Part shown: one piece after another, positions 36,625 through 50,019 of the stretch
Numbering within the stretch: the stretch's first letter is position 1
Layout: each line of letters starts with the position of its first letter
Assembly (NCBI GenBank): GCA_025094145.1
Contig: JALLLS010000010.1
Coordinates: 310,001-374,000 of the forward strand
Direction of reading: 5' to 3'
Length of the DNA stretch: 64,000 nucleotides
DNA from: Spinellus fusiger
Lineage: Eukaryota > Mucoromycota > Mucoromycetes > Mucorales > Phycomycetaceae
Position numbers and translations under genes: made by a program
The notes under the pieces: model-generated
Told to the model about the DNA's origin: nothing
Seen by the model: only the letters and a program-made list of their open reading frames with translations
The model's database searches: none

Positions 36625-39600
36625 TTATAGTGCTGAATGCAAGGAGACTTCAAAAAGCAGGTGGACATGTTCAATAAGTAATTGTATTACTTGTATTTGA
36701 ACCTTAGTCTCTTCAATTGACTGCTCTCCTGCTTTATTTTGCATAAGTGTAGGGCCAAAAATAACTGCCAGATTATAGGAAGTCATTAAATTATATGGAC
36801 TTTCCTGTGATACTCTATTATATGTGTTAATACATTAGAGATACAGTAGATTTAAAATGGATACCTGTTGAGATGCAGTATTAAATAATGAATGGTATCA
36901 TAATTTGCTCTAGGAAGTACTTTAAACAAATGACGTAGTTGCTCTAACTTTTCTTCGTGTGGTTGTATTTCTATAGAGGTTGTAATCATCTTTAGTCAGT
37001 CTATTTGATTTATGAAGGCTCACTTAGTATTACCCATAGCTTTTAAGAACTGTGAATGAAGTTCCTTTGTGAAAAGGGGTTGCTGCAAATTGATAAAGTA
37101 TTGCTTCAACACACTTGTCACTGTACAAATATCTTCATAATCCTCTTCATTTTTCAAGTCTGGTATTTCTCCACGATCAAACATAGACTGTACTTGACGT
37201 ATTTGAGTTGATCCTCCTTGTTTACGATAGATTCCTTCCATCCTCATTCCTATCAATTGTACCGAATTGTAAATAATAAATGACAAAAAATCCACTACCC
37301 CTTTCTTCAATTGCTTCTACACATTTCAGAACAATGATATCTATCGATCCTCTTTCTTTATGACTTTTGTTTGTATTAGTGGAACTCGATATATCACGAG
37401 CTAGAATAAAAAGAATTAATAATGAGTATTATAAGGAGATTAATATGTATTGTTTTTATGTATATCTCTTCTTACACTTGCGATTTGAGCTCTCTTGATG
37501 AAAAAATGTGTAAATGTTGCCTTTCTTTCTCTTACACAGGCTTGTAACATGAGTAGCACATCTTGAATGGCATACAACACCACAATCTGTTTCTTAATAC
37601 ATATTTTTAAACATAAAAATATAGAAAATCCAATGATTGTAAAACCAGAATTACAATACCTTGACACTTCAATTCATTAGCACCCCACACTTTCTCTCCA
37701 CAAGCTTCGCATTTGCTGGGTCTAATGAATTTCATGGCATGAAAATTATGCTCTTGTATCCCCAAGTCAATAAGCTTATTTCTCTCTGAACTCGATAAGG
37801 GCACAGCTCCCTTTTGTCTTCCATTGTAAGAATGAGCCTTCTTTGTGCATTCACTTGATGGCGGTCTTATTTCATCTATAGATGTCTTTGTACCATTTCT
37901 GTTATAGCTGTCACTTCCACCAAATATACTAAAAACAGCATCTTTTGTTCGTTTAAGTTTAGGAACTCTTGATATGTCAGGTAGTGTTGAGAGAGTAGGA
38001 TCTGAATATCTGTCTCCTGGAGTACCGCCATGGCTATGAAAACCGTTTTGAAATTCTTTTTTGGTTGAGTGGCTTTCATCTCTCAAATTTAAGAAACTGG
38101 TGCTTTCAATAAATATTCTTGCTTCGATTTCACGACGAGCAATTCTTTTTGAAAGATCGTTGTTTAACATTGTGAGCTCTGTATTTTTGTTATTTATCAA
38201 AATGATTTCTTTCACAATATCATCTCGAGCACAAACAAGCCGCTGGTAGGCCTCTTGAGCATTAGCTATATCAAAATTTACTGATTTAAGATGACAGCTA
38301 TAGAATTGATCGACGGTATTCCAGTTAATAGATGCTTGAATTTGACTAGTTTAAAAGTAGATGAATAAGTTTTGCTTTTTTATTCTCTACTTTTTTTTTA
38401 TACCTACCTGACTGATGTTGATTCAGGATGGAATTGAGATAGGGTCTGCATCATTTCAGATACTATTGTCTCTCTTTGCATTTTGAGTCCAGCACATGTG
38501 TTTTCAAGCTCTTTTTTTGTTGCATAGAGTTCATCAATATCTTCATTCAATAGCTTGGAAAACTTTTTATTGCCAATAGCACAAAGTAATTGACTGTAAG
38601 ATGAGCTGGAGCTTAATCTTATAGAGTTATCTGTACTCTCAGAACTGGGATTTTCTGTTTTTATAGCACCTTTCAAATTCCAGACGTGCTTAATGTCTTT
38701 TCGGTATAATCTCTACTCATTATTAAAGTTGATGAGTTATTAAGTTGACCTTTTTTTCTTTCTTTTTAATTCAAGAAGATTAATGGGTAATCTATTGAAC
38801 TGTTTTACCTTTAAATCTTCAAGTTTTCTCTCTGAATTGTAAAGTCTTTGTCTAGTTATTTCCAATTCTTTGGTGAGTGCTTCTGTCTCTTTATCTACAG
38901 AAAAACTTTATTAGAAGACCTTTGATTCTTTCTGTCTCTTACTTTTCACTTCTGTCTGACATAGGTTATATCCAGCCTCTGGGTAGACTTGATATGTTGG
39001 TGAGCAATATACTTTCTTGCTGGGCAAATACATGGGAAGTTCTTCGTTGTTAGTTGTCTGCACTGTATCAGTTTCTATAGGAGGTAATAGTTTTATATAT
39101 TTAAATAGTTGAATTGCATTACTATGTGAAGTTTTCTTTCTCTCTCTGTCTCTCTCTTATAGATAGCAAAGTATTACTATTTTACCTTTACTTTCACAGC
39201 TATCAGAATTAGTTGTATATGCATGATACGATTGTATTTGTTTATCAGAGGAGGTTCTACAGTATTTTTCTGATTCTTCCTTAAAATCATGACAGACTTT
39301 CTCGGGTGGATATATATTTTTTTCTTTTGATAATCTCTTAACAGTAATACTTTCTCTCTTCAGTTGATAATGTGTTAATTCTTATGTAAATTAGCACATG
39401 TAATATCTGACTTTACATTCAACTCGCCATTAAGCTGGACATTTGTCTCTCGGTCTAAAGAAATCTTTTCACATGCTGTAGGTGGGTCTAGTGGTATCAC
39501 TGTTTTTTTTTGACACCTTTTTTTAATTCTATTCATTTTGCAGCAGTGAACACACTTTTTATATAAAATATAAAAAGAAAAGAATATTAAAAGATAGTGA

Positions 39601-39707
39601 TTCAAATTCAAGTTTCAGTACAGCTAATAAAGAAAAGGCCTACCTACATTTTCAATATGGCCCAAAATAAGATACTTTAGTTCCTCTTTATTTATTTTTA
39701 TGTACAT
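36625..39707 (-). CDS. Coiled-coil, C1 and RhoGAP domain protein
   Basis: A gene of many short exons. The C-terminal part is a RhoGAP domain: IVLKCVEAIEE, then MRMEGIYRKQGG with the arginine-finger position in EGIYRKQG, SVLKQYFINLQQPL, and NLAVIFGPTLM with the catalytic-pocket Asn, ending at the stop 36625-36627. Upstream, residues HNFHAMKFIRPSKCEACGEKVWGANELKC join to CGVVCHSRCATHVTSLC, a C1 domain with the expected His/Cys spacing, which may bind lipid (37480-37760). Before it are coiled-coil stretches (ETEALTKELEITRQRLYNSERKLEDLK) and Ser-rich linkers. It should stimulate GTP hydrolysis by a Rho/Cdc42-type GTPase in polarity or wall growth. The N-terminus is uncertain: a plausible ATG is at 39707, but the first two introns are poorly defined and a Cys-rich stretch (CVHCC) near 39535 could belong to another domain. 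Confidence 0.72.
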
Positions 39708-41216
39708 GAAGAAAGAAAAGTTACTACTTGCAATTTCATGAACAGCGCGTTTTACCTAGACTGTAATACGTAGGGCATGTTTGAAGGCATAGACAGAGCT
39801 GTAGATGGTTGTCTGAAGACTTAAAATTACTACTAATAGGATAGAGTGAGGCATAGATGAGTGAGAGGCAATTAACAGTAGTAACCTAGTCATTATGTAG
39901 TGATGGTTGTAGAGTATCAAGCATAGATTCAGAGCTGACCTTTTATGAGAATTCATAGTGCTTGGACTGTTCTCTTGGCTATACTGAGTTAGCTGTAAAC
40001 AACTACTATGTGTGAATAATGGAAGCATAGAACTAGTGAATAATAAGCGTGGTGAAGGAAAAAGAGCAAATGAAAAATAAGACAACTCTTAAGATGTACA
40101 CTTGGCTCCTTTCAAATAAGAACGGGTGTTTTGACTTATTAGAGTTAATATTGTTATATGTATAAATAGTTTTGCAACCCATAAACCCCTGTTTCATCAA
40201 TTGCACCTGCTTCATTTCAATATTTGATATTAGTCTTTCAGCAAAATATTTACCCTACATGTCAAAGATAATCTACTAGCTCGAGACTAAACTAGCTACC
40301 CCATCTTAAACTAAATAATAAAAACAGTACATTTTAATGCAAAGAAAGAGGATGTGTATGGTTTAATTTATGTATCTTTGTACGTATTTTCATAGGTATC
40401 TTTGTACGTATATGTTTGTGTATGTGTATGTGTGTGTATTTTTATGTATGTGCTTAAAAGGCAGGAGGTGGTGTAGGAGTGAGCTATTATCGAGACTCAA
40501 ATGCATTTTAGTCCAGCATTCTATTTTCTATACAGAGAAAAGGACAATGAAGTGGTTGCAAATCACTTTTTCATACTTTAAACATCTAAACTTGAACATT
40601 AAAATTTGTATTTTCTTTTAGTACTTGTATTGACGGATTTTCTATATTTCAACAAAAAAAAAGAGTATGAAATATTGAAGTATTTTAAAATAAAATATTG
40701 GCTTATCATTTATACTTTAACACCAAGATGCTATATTGTTAACGTTATCTACTGTATAACCTCCTTAAACGTTAAGTTTGTACTTGTTCCTAAGGGAAAG
40801 GAAGATATAGTATGCTTTATCAAATATTGGCTGCTTATAATTTAACATAGAGTGACAAGACAAAATAATTCTTATTGATATCTTTTGTGCACTACTATAA
40901 AATATAAAATAAATGATAGCAATAGTAATGTGTGATTTGTGTATTTGATTCAAAGAAAATCAAACTACTTTGAATATGCCATTAAACCTTACTGTCGATT
41001 GATTCAGTTTTGCACTCTTATATTATTTAGTACCGTCAAACTATAGTCGTATAAAAGATAAGGAACGACATTTGGCGATGTTGATATGAAGATAGATTGA
41101 ATTATCCCTTGGGTCACTTAGACAAAAGTTCCACTTTGCTTGTTATTCATCCATTTTCAGAATGGTCTAAGTTTTTTTTTATTACAATTATTTAAAGTAT
41201 CTTTAGAACAAATTTA
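39708..41216. other. Intergenic region, no gene recognised
   Basis: About 1.5 kb of AT-rich DNA between two minus-strand genes. A tract near 40368-40450 repeats GTATCTTTGTACGTAT-like and TGTATG units. Two similar segments (AAATATTGGCT...TTTAACA) occur near 40690 and 40825, possibly relics of a repeat. The minus-strand open frame 39756-40085 has no domain features and is probably chance. Confidence 0.45.
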
Positions 41217-44200
41217 TCAAAAAGGTGCAGAAAGAGGGTCGATGACTGTGCCAAGTTTTGTCATAACCTTTGGCTTTGTCATCTTCTGGAATACATCTCG
41301 AGTGTTCCATTCCTTGCCCACAGGAGCACGCAATGAACGTTCATATTGCTCCATATTTTGGAATGGGAATGGTACATGAGTGACCTGATATTTCTCGGCC
41401 TAAACATTGTAACATGTGTTAGCCATAGACAGTCAATGGAATAAATGGTCTTTATAGTATGCTTTACCTTTTTGTTCTTTCTCTCATTGATAATGACATT
41501 GGCTAACTTGTTGTCTTTTCTCTTTTCTGGTGCAATGCCCTTGATAGTTCGGGTGAACAAAACCTTCTTTTTCTTAGGAGCTTTGACGCCTGAACCACCC
41601 CAAGTTCCCCAACCTGGTAGTGTGAGATCTTCAACCTTATCATCATCCTCTGCTACTACTTTCTTCTTCTCTTCCTCGAACTCTGCAACCACATTGTCAT
41701 GGGCAAAGGCACGCGCTACCAATTCTCTCTGAGTAAATTCAAGGCGGGCATCTTCCTCCTCATTATCGTCATCAGATTCTGCCGTAGAAGTGACTACAGC
41801 TGTAGCTTTGTTGGTCTTTTGCTTCTTCTTTGATTTTGCATTTGCATTTGCATTTGCTTTTGCATTTGTATTTGCTTTTGCTGAGCTGATTGTTAATGTC
41901 TTGCTAAGATCGAGCTTAACATCGTCTGTGTCTTGTGCTGCTTTTGCTTCTTTTTGCAGTTTCTTAATCTTCTCGATATTTTGGTCTGACTTATTGTCTG
42001 ACTTATTGGTCTGCGCTTTGTTAGCTTTGGCTGCTTTCTTGCCCAGACGGGAGGTATCATGTTGAAGCCAGGGGTTGGATTCTTGGTCATCAAGATCTGC
42101 TAGTGGGCTATCATTCTTTTTGGTAGGCTGTGTATCAACAAACCCTGATGTGCGTGCATTGTGGGCTGTACCATGTGAGACAGATTTTGTTTGTCCAGCG
42201 TCGTTCAATACAACCGTCTGTTTGGAAGGGAGTTCGTCATTTTTGATCTTGTTTTCGTTCTTAATAAAGAGAAAGTCAGGAATAGATTATGTCTTTAGTA
42301 ATTTACCTTTTTAACACCAAATGCCATACGGCCAGGGTTGTTTTGAACAATTGAATAGGTTGGTTCCTCAACTGGCTCCTTTACGTCACTCTCTTCTGCA
42401 TCACTATTATCACTGAGCCACTCTTCTTTAAAAGCGTCTAATTCAGCACTGTTGATGTCCATTTGACGCTTGGCAGCATCTTGCATGAATTTCATACTCA
42501 TTATACCCTTCTTGATAGGTTCATCTGATGATGCTTCTAATTTGGCCAATTGGCTCATAATGTCCTCCTTTTCATTCGCAAACTTATTAGAATCATCATC
42601 ACTCTCTTCTTCCGACTCATCATCGGTATCACGACCTTGGATCTTGCGTCTCAACTGGTCACCACGTTGGAGTTGCTCCAGAATAGCTTCACGAGTACCT
42701 TCATCCTGACCACCTCTAGCAAGTGCTCTCTTTGCCCACTGACCAGTGTTCTTGTGTTTTAATGTCATACGTTCCTCAGCACGATCCATAGCTGCCTTAA
42801 CTTGGTCTTGATGAGATATTTCATGATCCACCTCTTCCAAATTCTTAATCTGCTGCTCCAACTTGGACTTTTCCTTTCTTTGAAGTTTGCGATAACTCTT
42901 ACTCTTAATCTTTCCAAGACGTCTGGCCTTGATCTCATGCCGGAACATCAACTCACGCATCATACGCAACTCATCACGACGCTTCTTCACTTCCTCAATG
43001 GATAACTTATTTAATTGTAAAGCCTCAAATGCCTCAAGTTCTTCATCTTTCATGCCTGCTTCTTGGAGTGCCTTTTCGATCTCTTTTTCAAGTCCGGTTT
43101 CTGCCTTGAACTTACTTGCCAAAGTAGTATTTGACATTTTCTCAGTGAGAGGGGCTTGCATAGGGAAAGAAAGATGATCAGCCTCACGGTTCTGCTTGAT
43201 TGTAGCCTGCCAGCGACCAAGTTCCTTGTTTGCTTCAGTATATGCAACTTGACGTTCCATTCTATCTTGAAGACGCTTGGGCAAAGGTGCTTCCAATGCC
43301 TTCTTTTCTGTGTTCTTGCCTTTACCATCCAAAGCAAGTAGACTCTTTCGCATTGTCTCGAATTCAGCACTGTTACTGAAAGAACTCATCAAATCGTTCA
43401 GATCAACTTTCTTCTTATTGATAGAGCCAGTGTTTTCAGACGAACGTGCTAATAGGTTGAATTCATTCTCTTCGTAAACTTCAGTACGCTCTTCAATGTG
43501 TACTTTCTTGTTTTTTCTGTCACTCTCACTGTTCTTTCGCTTCTTAGTCTCCAAAGTATCGATAAATGACATGATAGCCTCACTAGCATCCCCCTCTTCT
43601 TCTTCCTCTTCCTCATCTTCCTCATCCTCACTATCTTCCATAGCCCCTAAGGGAGTACTGTCACTATCACTTTCTTCAGCAGGCATTAATTTCTTCAGGA
43701 TGTTTTTATGAGTTTTCTCTTTGGGTTGACCATCAAGCATGTCAGAAAGATCAACATAATCTTCCCCATCTTCAGAATTAATGTCGTCTTGTTCAGAGTC
43801 GTCTTCATTCAAGTCAATATTATCTTCTTCCAAAGCATTTTCATCATTGCTGTCGCTGTTTATGCTGTAGTTCTTTTTCATTTGTTTCTTTTTATCAGAG
43901 GACTAACAAAGACCGACCAACATCCTATTAATGATCTGTAGATACTTATTCTATCCTTTAACTACCTTTGTAGAACCTTGGAACTTGAAGTTTTCGAATT
44001 TTTCCTCATCAGACTCATCGAATGCTTCATCAGAGTCAATATCCTCATCGTCCTCGTCCTGAATTTCTCCTACGTTGTATTCGTAATCATCCACTTCATC
44101 CAACTCATGACCTTTGCGAGATAACTTTTGTTCATTGTCATCGGCTTCAAAGATATCTGTAATGTTGCTATTAAAAGGGACTCTGGAGTTTCCTTTTCCT

Positions 44201-44271
44201 TTTCCTTTGACTGTTGCACTCTTCTTTCCCTTGTCCGCTGGCTGTTTTCCTTTACGCTGATGAGGAGGCAT
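41217..44271 (-). CDS. UTP14: U3 snoRNP component Utp14
   Basis: Four exons (44271-43966, 43902-42307, 42259-41468 and 41399-41217) join to 2,877 nt, 958 residues. The N-terminus is basic, followed by long Asp/Glu-rich tracts. The conserved core includes RMERQVAYTEANKELGRW, KIKSKSYRKLQRKEK and HKNTGQWAKRALARG. The C-terminal signature GWGTWGG precedes QVTHVPFPF, QYERSLRAPVGKEWNT and a final KLGTVIDPL. Utp14 is a small-subunit processome factor in the nucleolus. It recruits and activates the DEAH helicase Dhr1 to release U3 snoRNA during 18S rRNA maturation. A low-complexity segment of alternating Lys/Ala/Asn codons lies near 41830-41882. All introns are short with GT-AG borders. Confidence 0.95.
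41830..41882 (-). repeat. Ala-Asn codon repeat within UTP14
   Basis: Tandem TTTGCA/TTTGCT hexamers on the plus strand encode alternating Ala-Asn and Ala-Lys residues in a disordered linker of Utp14. Length variation between strains is likely. Confidence 0.75.
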
Positions 44272-45014
44272 GGTTGATCAATGATAGCTTCGAAAATTTT
44301 TCCCTTTTTTTTTAATACCTAGAATGATCCGTTATGACTGTGTGTTAGTGACTATTCTTACCATTTTTGTAATTTCCTCTTAAGCAGTAAAATCTGATTT
44401 CTTCCTCCAAATCCCAATACTTTTCATTGGTACTTTGGTAGTAATAGCATAGCAAGACTTGGAATAGTTCGGATGGTTCAATTGATAAAATCACACCTAT
44501 TGAATAAATACTTTCTTTAGCGTCTTATCCCTCAATAGGAGACATCTCAGGGTATATCTGGGTAAATGAAATCCAATAGAAATGCACTATGGATACTTTG
44601 TCACATCTGCTATCTTTGTGTTCCGATATTACATTGCTATTGGCTTCTTATGAATAGTTTTTAAGAATAAAATAAAATAAAATATAAAACAGAACTACTA
44701 TGTAGCAGATCGATAGGGGCAATATTAGCTGCTATTATGTATAGTTTATATATACATTTTGTTATATTATTTAAAGGACAGTTCAGGGTAATAGAATGTC
44801 CAATGCTCAATGAGTACATTATACTCCCCAAATAGAGTATCTCAATCTGTGTAGGCTCAGTTCCTTTAAAAATAGAGTTTTCTTGTTAGCGTTCTTTGAA
44901 TACTTTAGAAAAGCCTGGTTACAAAAGATCATACAATATAAAACAATAGCGTAAGCAGAATAAGCGCCTTCAACTCCTCTTTTTCTTACTAACAATACTC
45001 TTGTCCAAGACATA
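44272..45014. other. Divergent promoter region between UTP14 and MDP-1
   Basis: A 743-bp AT-rich spacer between divergently transcribed genes. No coding frame with domain similarity was found. It presumably holds both promoters. Confidence 0.5.
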
Positions 45015-45842
45015 ATGCGGCCTCCAGGAAGAATATCTTATTTAACGTTGCCTAAACTCATTGTATTTGACCTTGATTATACTATTTGGTCTGACTGGTA
45101 AGGACATAAGAAATAAGAGATACCAATGATACAAACAAAAGCCTGACCTTTTCTCTTATAGGATTGATACAACATATGGTAGTTGAAGCTGTAGTTTCAG
45201 GATAATAAACCAATCATTTAGGACCTGAATTTACCTATATCAAGGAGACAAATACACTTGTTGACAGGTAAACTAAAAAGGAAAAATCAATTCAATTCAA
45301 TTCGAATCAAATCCTCACTCTTTTCTTATAGTCAAGGCAGACATATCAACCTATTTGAAAACATTACAGCTATTATAGCCACTATTCATCAGTTTCCTGA
45401 TACTAAAATTGCTATTGCTTCACGTACAAGTGCTCCAGATTGGTAAAGTATCCATGGTAGAAGAAGAACAAGAAAGAACACTGAGGATGTTTGTGCACTT
45501 TCTGTTTTTAGGGCTAGAACAGCAATGACAAAGTATCTAGTGCCTGAAATGGATAATATACCACTGATAGATACCATTTCCTATTTTGAAATGTACCCAA
45601 CAAGCAAAATTAACCATTTTACTGCACTTCATGCTGCTACCGGGATTGATTACAGTGATATGTTGTTTTTCGATGATGAGCCCCGCAACAGAGAAGTCTG
45701 TCGTCTTGGTGTACACTTTTACCTCGTAAGCCTGAGGTATGGTGTGGACTGGGTTGCTTTTGAAAAGGGCCTGGAACTTTTTGAGAAGGCTAGTATGGCA
45801 ACTCCTATAGACAGCAAAAAAGAACAAGATCAGAACAAATAA
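45015..45842 (+). CDS. Magnesium-dependent phosphatase-1 (HAD family)
   Basis: Five exons (45015-45097, 45162-45178, 45222-45267, 45332-45442 and 45512-45842) give 588 nt, 195 residues. The HAD nucleophile motif is FDLDYTIW. The second motif is AIASRTSAP, with the Ser/Thr expected by the family. The third region is YPTSKINHF, with the conserved Lys and His. The acidic motif is MLFFDDEPRNREV. This order and spacing match MDP-1 enzymes, small cytosolic Mg-dependent phosphatases proposed to act on protein tyrosine or on glycated amines. The second exon is only 17 nt and encodes IDTTY plus split codons. It is needed to keep frame and fits the family's WxDTH-like segment. The C-terminal tail is short and charged. 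Confidence 0.88.
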
Positions 45843-46028
45843 AGTTTTACTCTCTTAAAGTGACACATTTGTGTGGCTCATTGGAGTTATAGATAAATAA
45901 ACACAGGTCTCTGATCTATCCTATTCACACAGAGATAGAAAGATAAAGAAAACCTTACATGGATTTGTATATTAGTACAAAATATGCTGAGGGATGTAAT
46001 CTGTCTCTTTAAGATTTGATATTGCTTC

Positions 46029-47780
46029 GTGATGCTTTTAGAACAAGAGTTCAACATATGGGAGGCAGAAGATTTACTTTGTGTTTTTGAATCCGTGCAG
46101 AAGACAGGCAATGATTTAAGACTTTTATTTAAAGGTGCATTTCAACTTATAGGCGTACAATATCATTTTAAAAAACACTCTTCTAACAAGACATTCTTTC
46201 ATAGAAGTGGAATGGGTGGATATGCTTTCACTTATATTTCAGAATGAGTTGGGAAAAGATGAATGGAAATATAAAGAAACAGTCGAAACACTGAACAACT
46301 GTTCAACTTTTAACACTCTTTGTAGAGGGTTAAATGGTAAAATAAATAAAGTATAAATCCACAACTTATACTCTTGTGAGATAACTAAGCGCTAAATTTA
46401 TATTTCTTATTCACTTCCACATACTTATATCAATAGATGCGTATACTAAGCTTGAGGATATAATTAAGACTATCTCAAGTTCCATACCATACAGAAAAGC
46501 AGAGTTTGGTAGATTTGATGTATTTGAAATGGTAACTATATACTTGTTCCATACATACAGTTTCTCTTTATATGAAAACAATACTAATGAGAATTGTCGA
46601 TGTTATTTAACAGGACACCACCACCAACATCCTCGATATAAAACTAGAGATACCAAACGAGGATAATTATAAACATGAAATAAGGCAATTGAAAAACACC
46701 ATTTCAAATCTCGAGAATAAGCACAGAATGGAAATGAATAGAAAGAGAATAATGAGTAATGATAAACATGATAAAGAAGTATTTGATCTTAAAAGCAAAG
46801 TAAAATTAATGAAGAAGAAACACGTAAGAAGACTACTTGAAGACATTCCGCTTTTCATTATTAACTTTTCATCGTACTACTCTTTTAATATTGCTTTCTT
46901 ACTCTAGTCCTATGAAACTCATCTTTTTAAGCGAAGACTGGACCATTTGAATCAAAGGCTTACTATGATGAAATCACAGCAAACCACAAATAATATCAAT
47001 GTAAAGATCGTAAATAATTCTATTTTATCTTGGAAAAAAAAAGTTCATTAACTGTTTATCCAATACAGATAGATAAACTTAAATTACAGCTAAACAATAC
47101 ACGTAAAAGACTTCGAAAACGTATTCAAAGCAAAATAAGCAGCTATAAAAGATTTGGAAAGAGAAAGGCTCTCATAAAGACTAAGACAAGTATCTTAAGG
47201 ACAGGTGTTATGAATAGCACACTTAAACCATTAATAAAAAAGGTAAAGAAAAGACTTTCCATAGCTGATTTTATTTTCTACCACTGTCCTATATTATTGA
47301 TCTTCCTTGACTTTTTAACATATTCACCATTCTCTACAGTTCATTTTAAAAACTAATCTAAAATCCAATGAAACAGGCATCTCTATTTTTCGGTCAATCT
47401 TTTGAAATACATTCACAGTGGCTAATAATTGCTCAACAGCTAAAGGAAATGATCTACAGAGAGAATAGGCATATTTTTACAAAGGAGCAAAAGCACTTGA
47501 TGAATGAGGATGGTATGTTTACTAAGAGACAACCTCATTCCTTTTTTTTAGACTGATTTTGTTTGTAGATAAATATAACTCCTCTGTATACAATAATCTT
47601 GAAGGAAGTTTTGATGAGCTTATAATAGACCTAAATGCCCTTGGGAAAGAGAAGAGTAGTGTCGATGATTCTAAAAAAGACTCCCATGAAATACACGCAG
47701 CAAACACTCAATTCCATCACACCATCTGCCAAATACAGCAGCGTGTTTTGGATAGTAGAAAAGTTGCAGCCTATGTTTAA
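46029..47780 (+). CDS. Coiled-coil protein of unknown function
   Basis: Several exons read as one highly charged, helix-rich protein. The N-terminus (MMLLEQEFNIWEAEDLLCVFESV) joins across an intron starting at 46134 and ending with CATAG at 46204, to EWVDMLSLIFQNELGKDEW. Later exons have long heptad-like stretches (HEIRQLKNTISNLENKHRM, KVKLMKKKH, KLQLNNTRKRLRKRI). The last exon, entered after an acceptor TTTGTAG near 47568, ends QQRVLDSRKVAAYV at 47780. I do not recognise the family. Its globular head followed by coiled coil recalls small kinetochore, spindle or trafficking subunits, but no motif decides this. Exon borders in the middle (46320-47370) are approximate. Unlike its neighbours, it is rich in A/T-ending codons. 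Confidence 0.5.
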
Positions 47781-48436
47781 ATAGTATCCCCAGATCTTTA
47801 CTGTATGAATTGAATACTATCTATTATTCTTGTAATGTTCCTACACTCATGGTTCTGCTATGATTGACAAAAATCTAGGTGATCTATACAATAAACTTAT
47901 ATTATAATATTCCACAGCATTCACTGAACAACCCAACCTTTTATTCTAACAAAATATAGTGTCCCATAAATAGAGAAATTTAATTTTGATCCACTATAGT
48001 ATTCACTTTGATCCATGCATTTAATCAATGTTTAATCAATATGACTTTTGGAACTACTAGGAATCCATGCTATTGACTTGGCTTTATAATAGGAAACATG
48101 TAAGCATCGGCAATCCACTACTATCAGACCTAGTGGTGCATATGAAAACGATAGTATTTTAGAACTGATTTAGAGATACACTGTTTGTTAATTATACCCT
48201 GCCACTATCTCTTTCTAGTAAGAAGAGTATGTTTTATCCATGGCTTAACAGCCAATAACTTTCTATCATTCCAGTCATGGAGATTCCTCACAATGGAGTT
48301 ATTACATTATTGGCTTGAACATTAAACTATTAAAAGACCTGTTTATTCACCCTCCTATTTTTGCTATTGAACTTACTACTTGAATTTTTTTTTACCTCTT
48401 TACACATCTATCTATTTCTTCTATATTCTCTTCATC
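47781..48436. other. Intergenic region upstream of the ECM33-like gene
   Basis: AT-rich spacer with a short internal near-repeat (TTTGATCCA around 47989-48020). No gene was recognised. The last 100 bases are pyrimidine-rich, as expected for a fungal promoter or leader just before the start codon. Confidence 0.5.
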
Positions 48437-49798
48437 ATGGCTGTTTTAAAGACACGTCTTGTTCGTAGTCTTGGGGTGATAGGGTCTATATTCCTCTTAT
48501 GCGTGTCCACTGTAAATGCTGGGTGTTCGGGTGATATAAAGGCCTCTTCTCAATCAGAACTCGACTCCATTCGTTCTTGCCAAACTTACAACGGCAATAT
48601 TGTTGTTGATAATACCAATGCTATCGACTTGACCTTCAATGGATTAGAAACAGTGATTGGAGATGTTATCATCAGTGGAAACAACGATCTTCTTCGCCTG
48701 TCCCTTTCGAGCCTTCAAAGTGTCAATGGACAATTCCAACTGTTAAATAATAAGCTTTTGTCTTCAATTGATCTCAATCGATTGACATCCGTACGTTCAT
48801 TTACAGTATCAGTCCATCCAGCCCTCAACACACTTGCCTTTTCATCGGGTCTTGAGAGTGCTGATAGTTTTACAGTGACAGATACAACGGTGACTCGTAT
48901 TGATGGTCTGAAGATGTCTTCAGTGAATGACTTAGTTGTCTCCAACAACATTTACCTCAAGAACCTGGTATTGTCTAATATGACTCAGTTGGTTGGATCC
49001 ATTACTATGTCTGCCAATTCACCATCGCTTAGTCTGGACGTAAGTGAAAAGAGAGAGAGAGAGAGAGGAGAGAAATTGGACATAATAACCAGTGTCAATT
49101 CTAATTCACACAACTCTCTACAGCTATCTTCTCTTATGAAGATGAAAAAGGGATCTTTCCGTAATGTAGCTGCTGTCGCCTTTAACAATTTGGACTCTAT
49201 CAGTGGTGATATATTCTTTATCAGTAACTCCTTCACCAATCTCTCTTTACCAAAAATTACTAATATCGAAGGCACATTGACAATTACTGAAAACAGCCAA
49301 CTCTCTACTCTCTCTATGCCAGAACTGACTCACTTGGGAGGAGCACTCTCTGTTGGTGGCAATGGTCATTTGTCCATTGTGGATGCCTTCCCTAAATTAC
49401 AAGAAGTGGATGGTACTTTGGATCTTACAGGTGCCTTTGATGAAGTCATGCTGCCTGAATTGGCTGATGTAAGTTAGGCATTGGATTTATCTGGACAGAA
49501 TATAAATTGAATCTCATGAATACATATGTTTTATTTTTATTTTTATTCTTAGGTGAGAGGAGGTCTTAATATTCAAACCTCTAGTTCTCGCTTCTCCTGT
49601 GAAGATATCAAAAAACTAAGAACTGAGGTCATCAAAGGCAATTCTTTTGTATGCAAGTCTGCTGTGAGTAAACCCAAGTCAGGTGTACTGGGTGGCAGTG
49701 GTGGTTATGATGATTCTGGCAGTAGTGTATCTGCAAAGGCCGGTTGGACATCTCTCCTTGCTTTTGGACTCTTTTCTTACTACTCTTATTACGCTTAG
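48437..49798 (+). CDS. ECM33/SPS2-type GPI-anchored cell-wall protein
   Basis: Three exons (48437-49039, 49124-49468 and 49553-49798) give 1,194 nt, 397 residues. The start at MAVLKTRLV gives a clean signal peptide (SLGVIGSIFLLCVSTVNA). The mature part is a receptor-L-domain-like leucine-rich solenoid, with repeats such as LETVIGDVIISGNNDLLRL, LDSISGDIFFISNSF, ITNIEGTLTITENSQLSTL and LQEVDGTLDLTG. A Gly/Ser-rich linker (SGVLGGSGGYDDSGSS) leads to a hydrophobic C-terminus, consistent with GPI attachment. Cysteine pairs frame the solenoid. Ecm33-family proteins are needed for wall integrity and hyphal morphogenesis at the plasma membrane and wall. An alternative in-frame ATG at 48380 would only add a hydrophobic extension. 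Confidence 0.9.
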
Positions 49799-50019
49799 AC
49801 ATTTTATTCTCTTATTATCATAATAAACTCCTATTATATATACATTTATATATATAAATGTATGAATTTACCTTGTCTTTGGGTTGGATTCTTAGTTATA
49901 TCTCTTGGGTCAAGACAACGCATGAATCAAAAGAGAGAACTAATTCATAGTCCGACATACTCCTTTTCTCTCCCTTGCCTTTTCTCTCCATTATTATTTT
50001 CCCTATTTCTTCCACTGCT

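Noticed and set aside
39756..40085. Minus-strand 109-codon open frame upstream of the RhoGAP gene
   Set aside because: Low-complexity composition with no recognisable motif and no clear splice link to the next exon.
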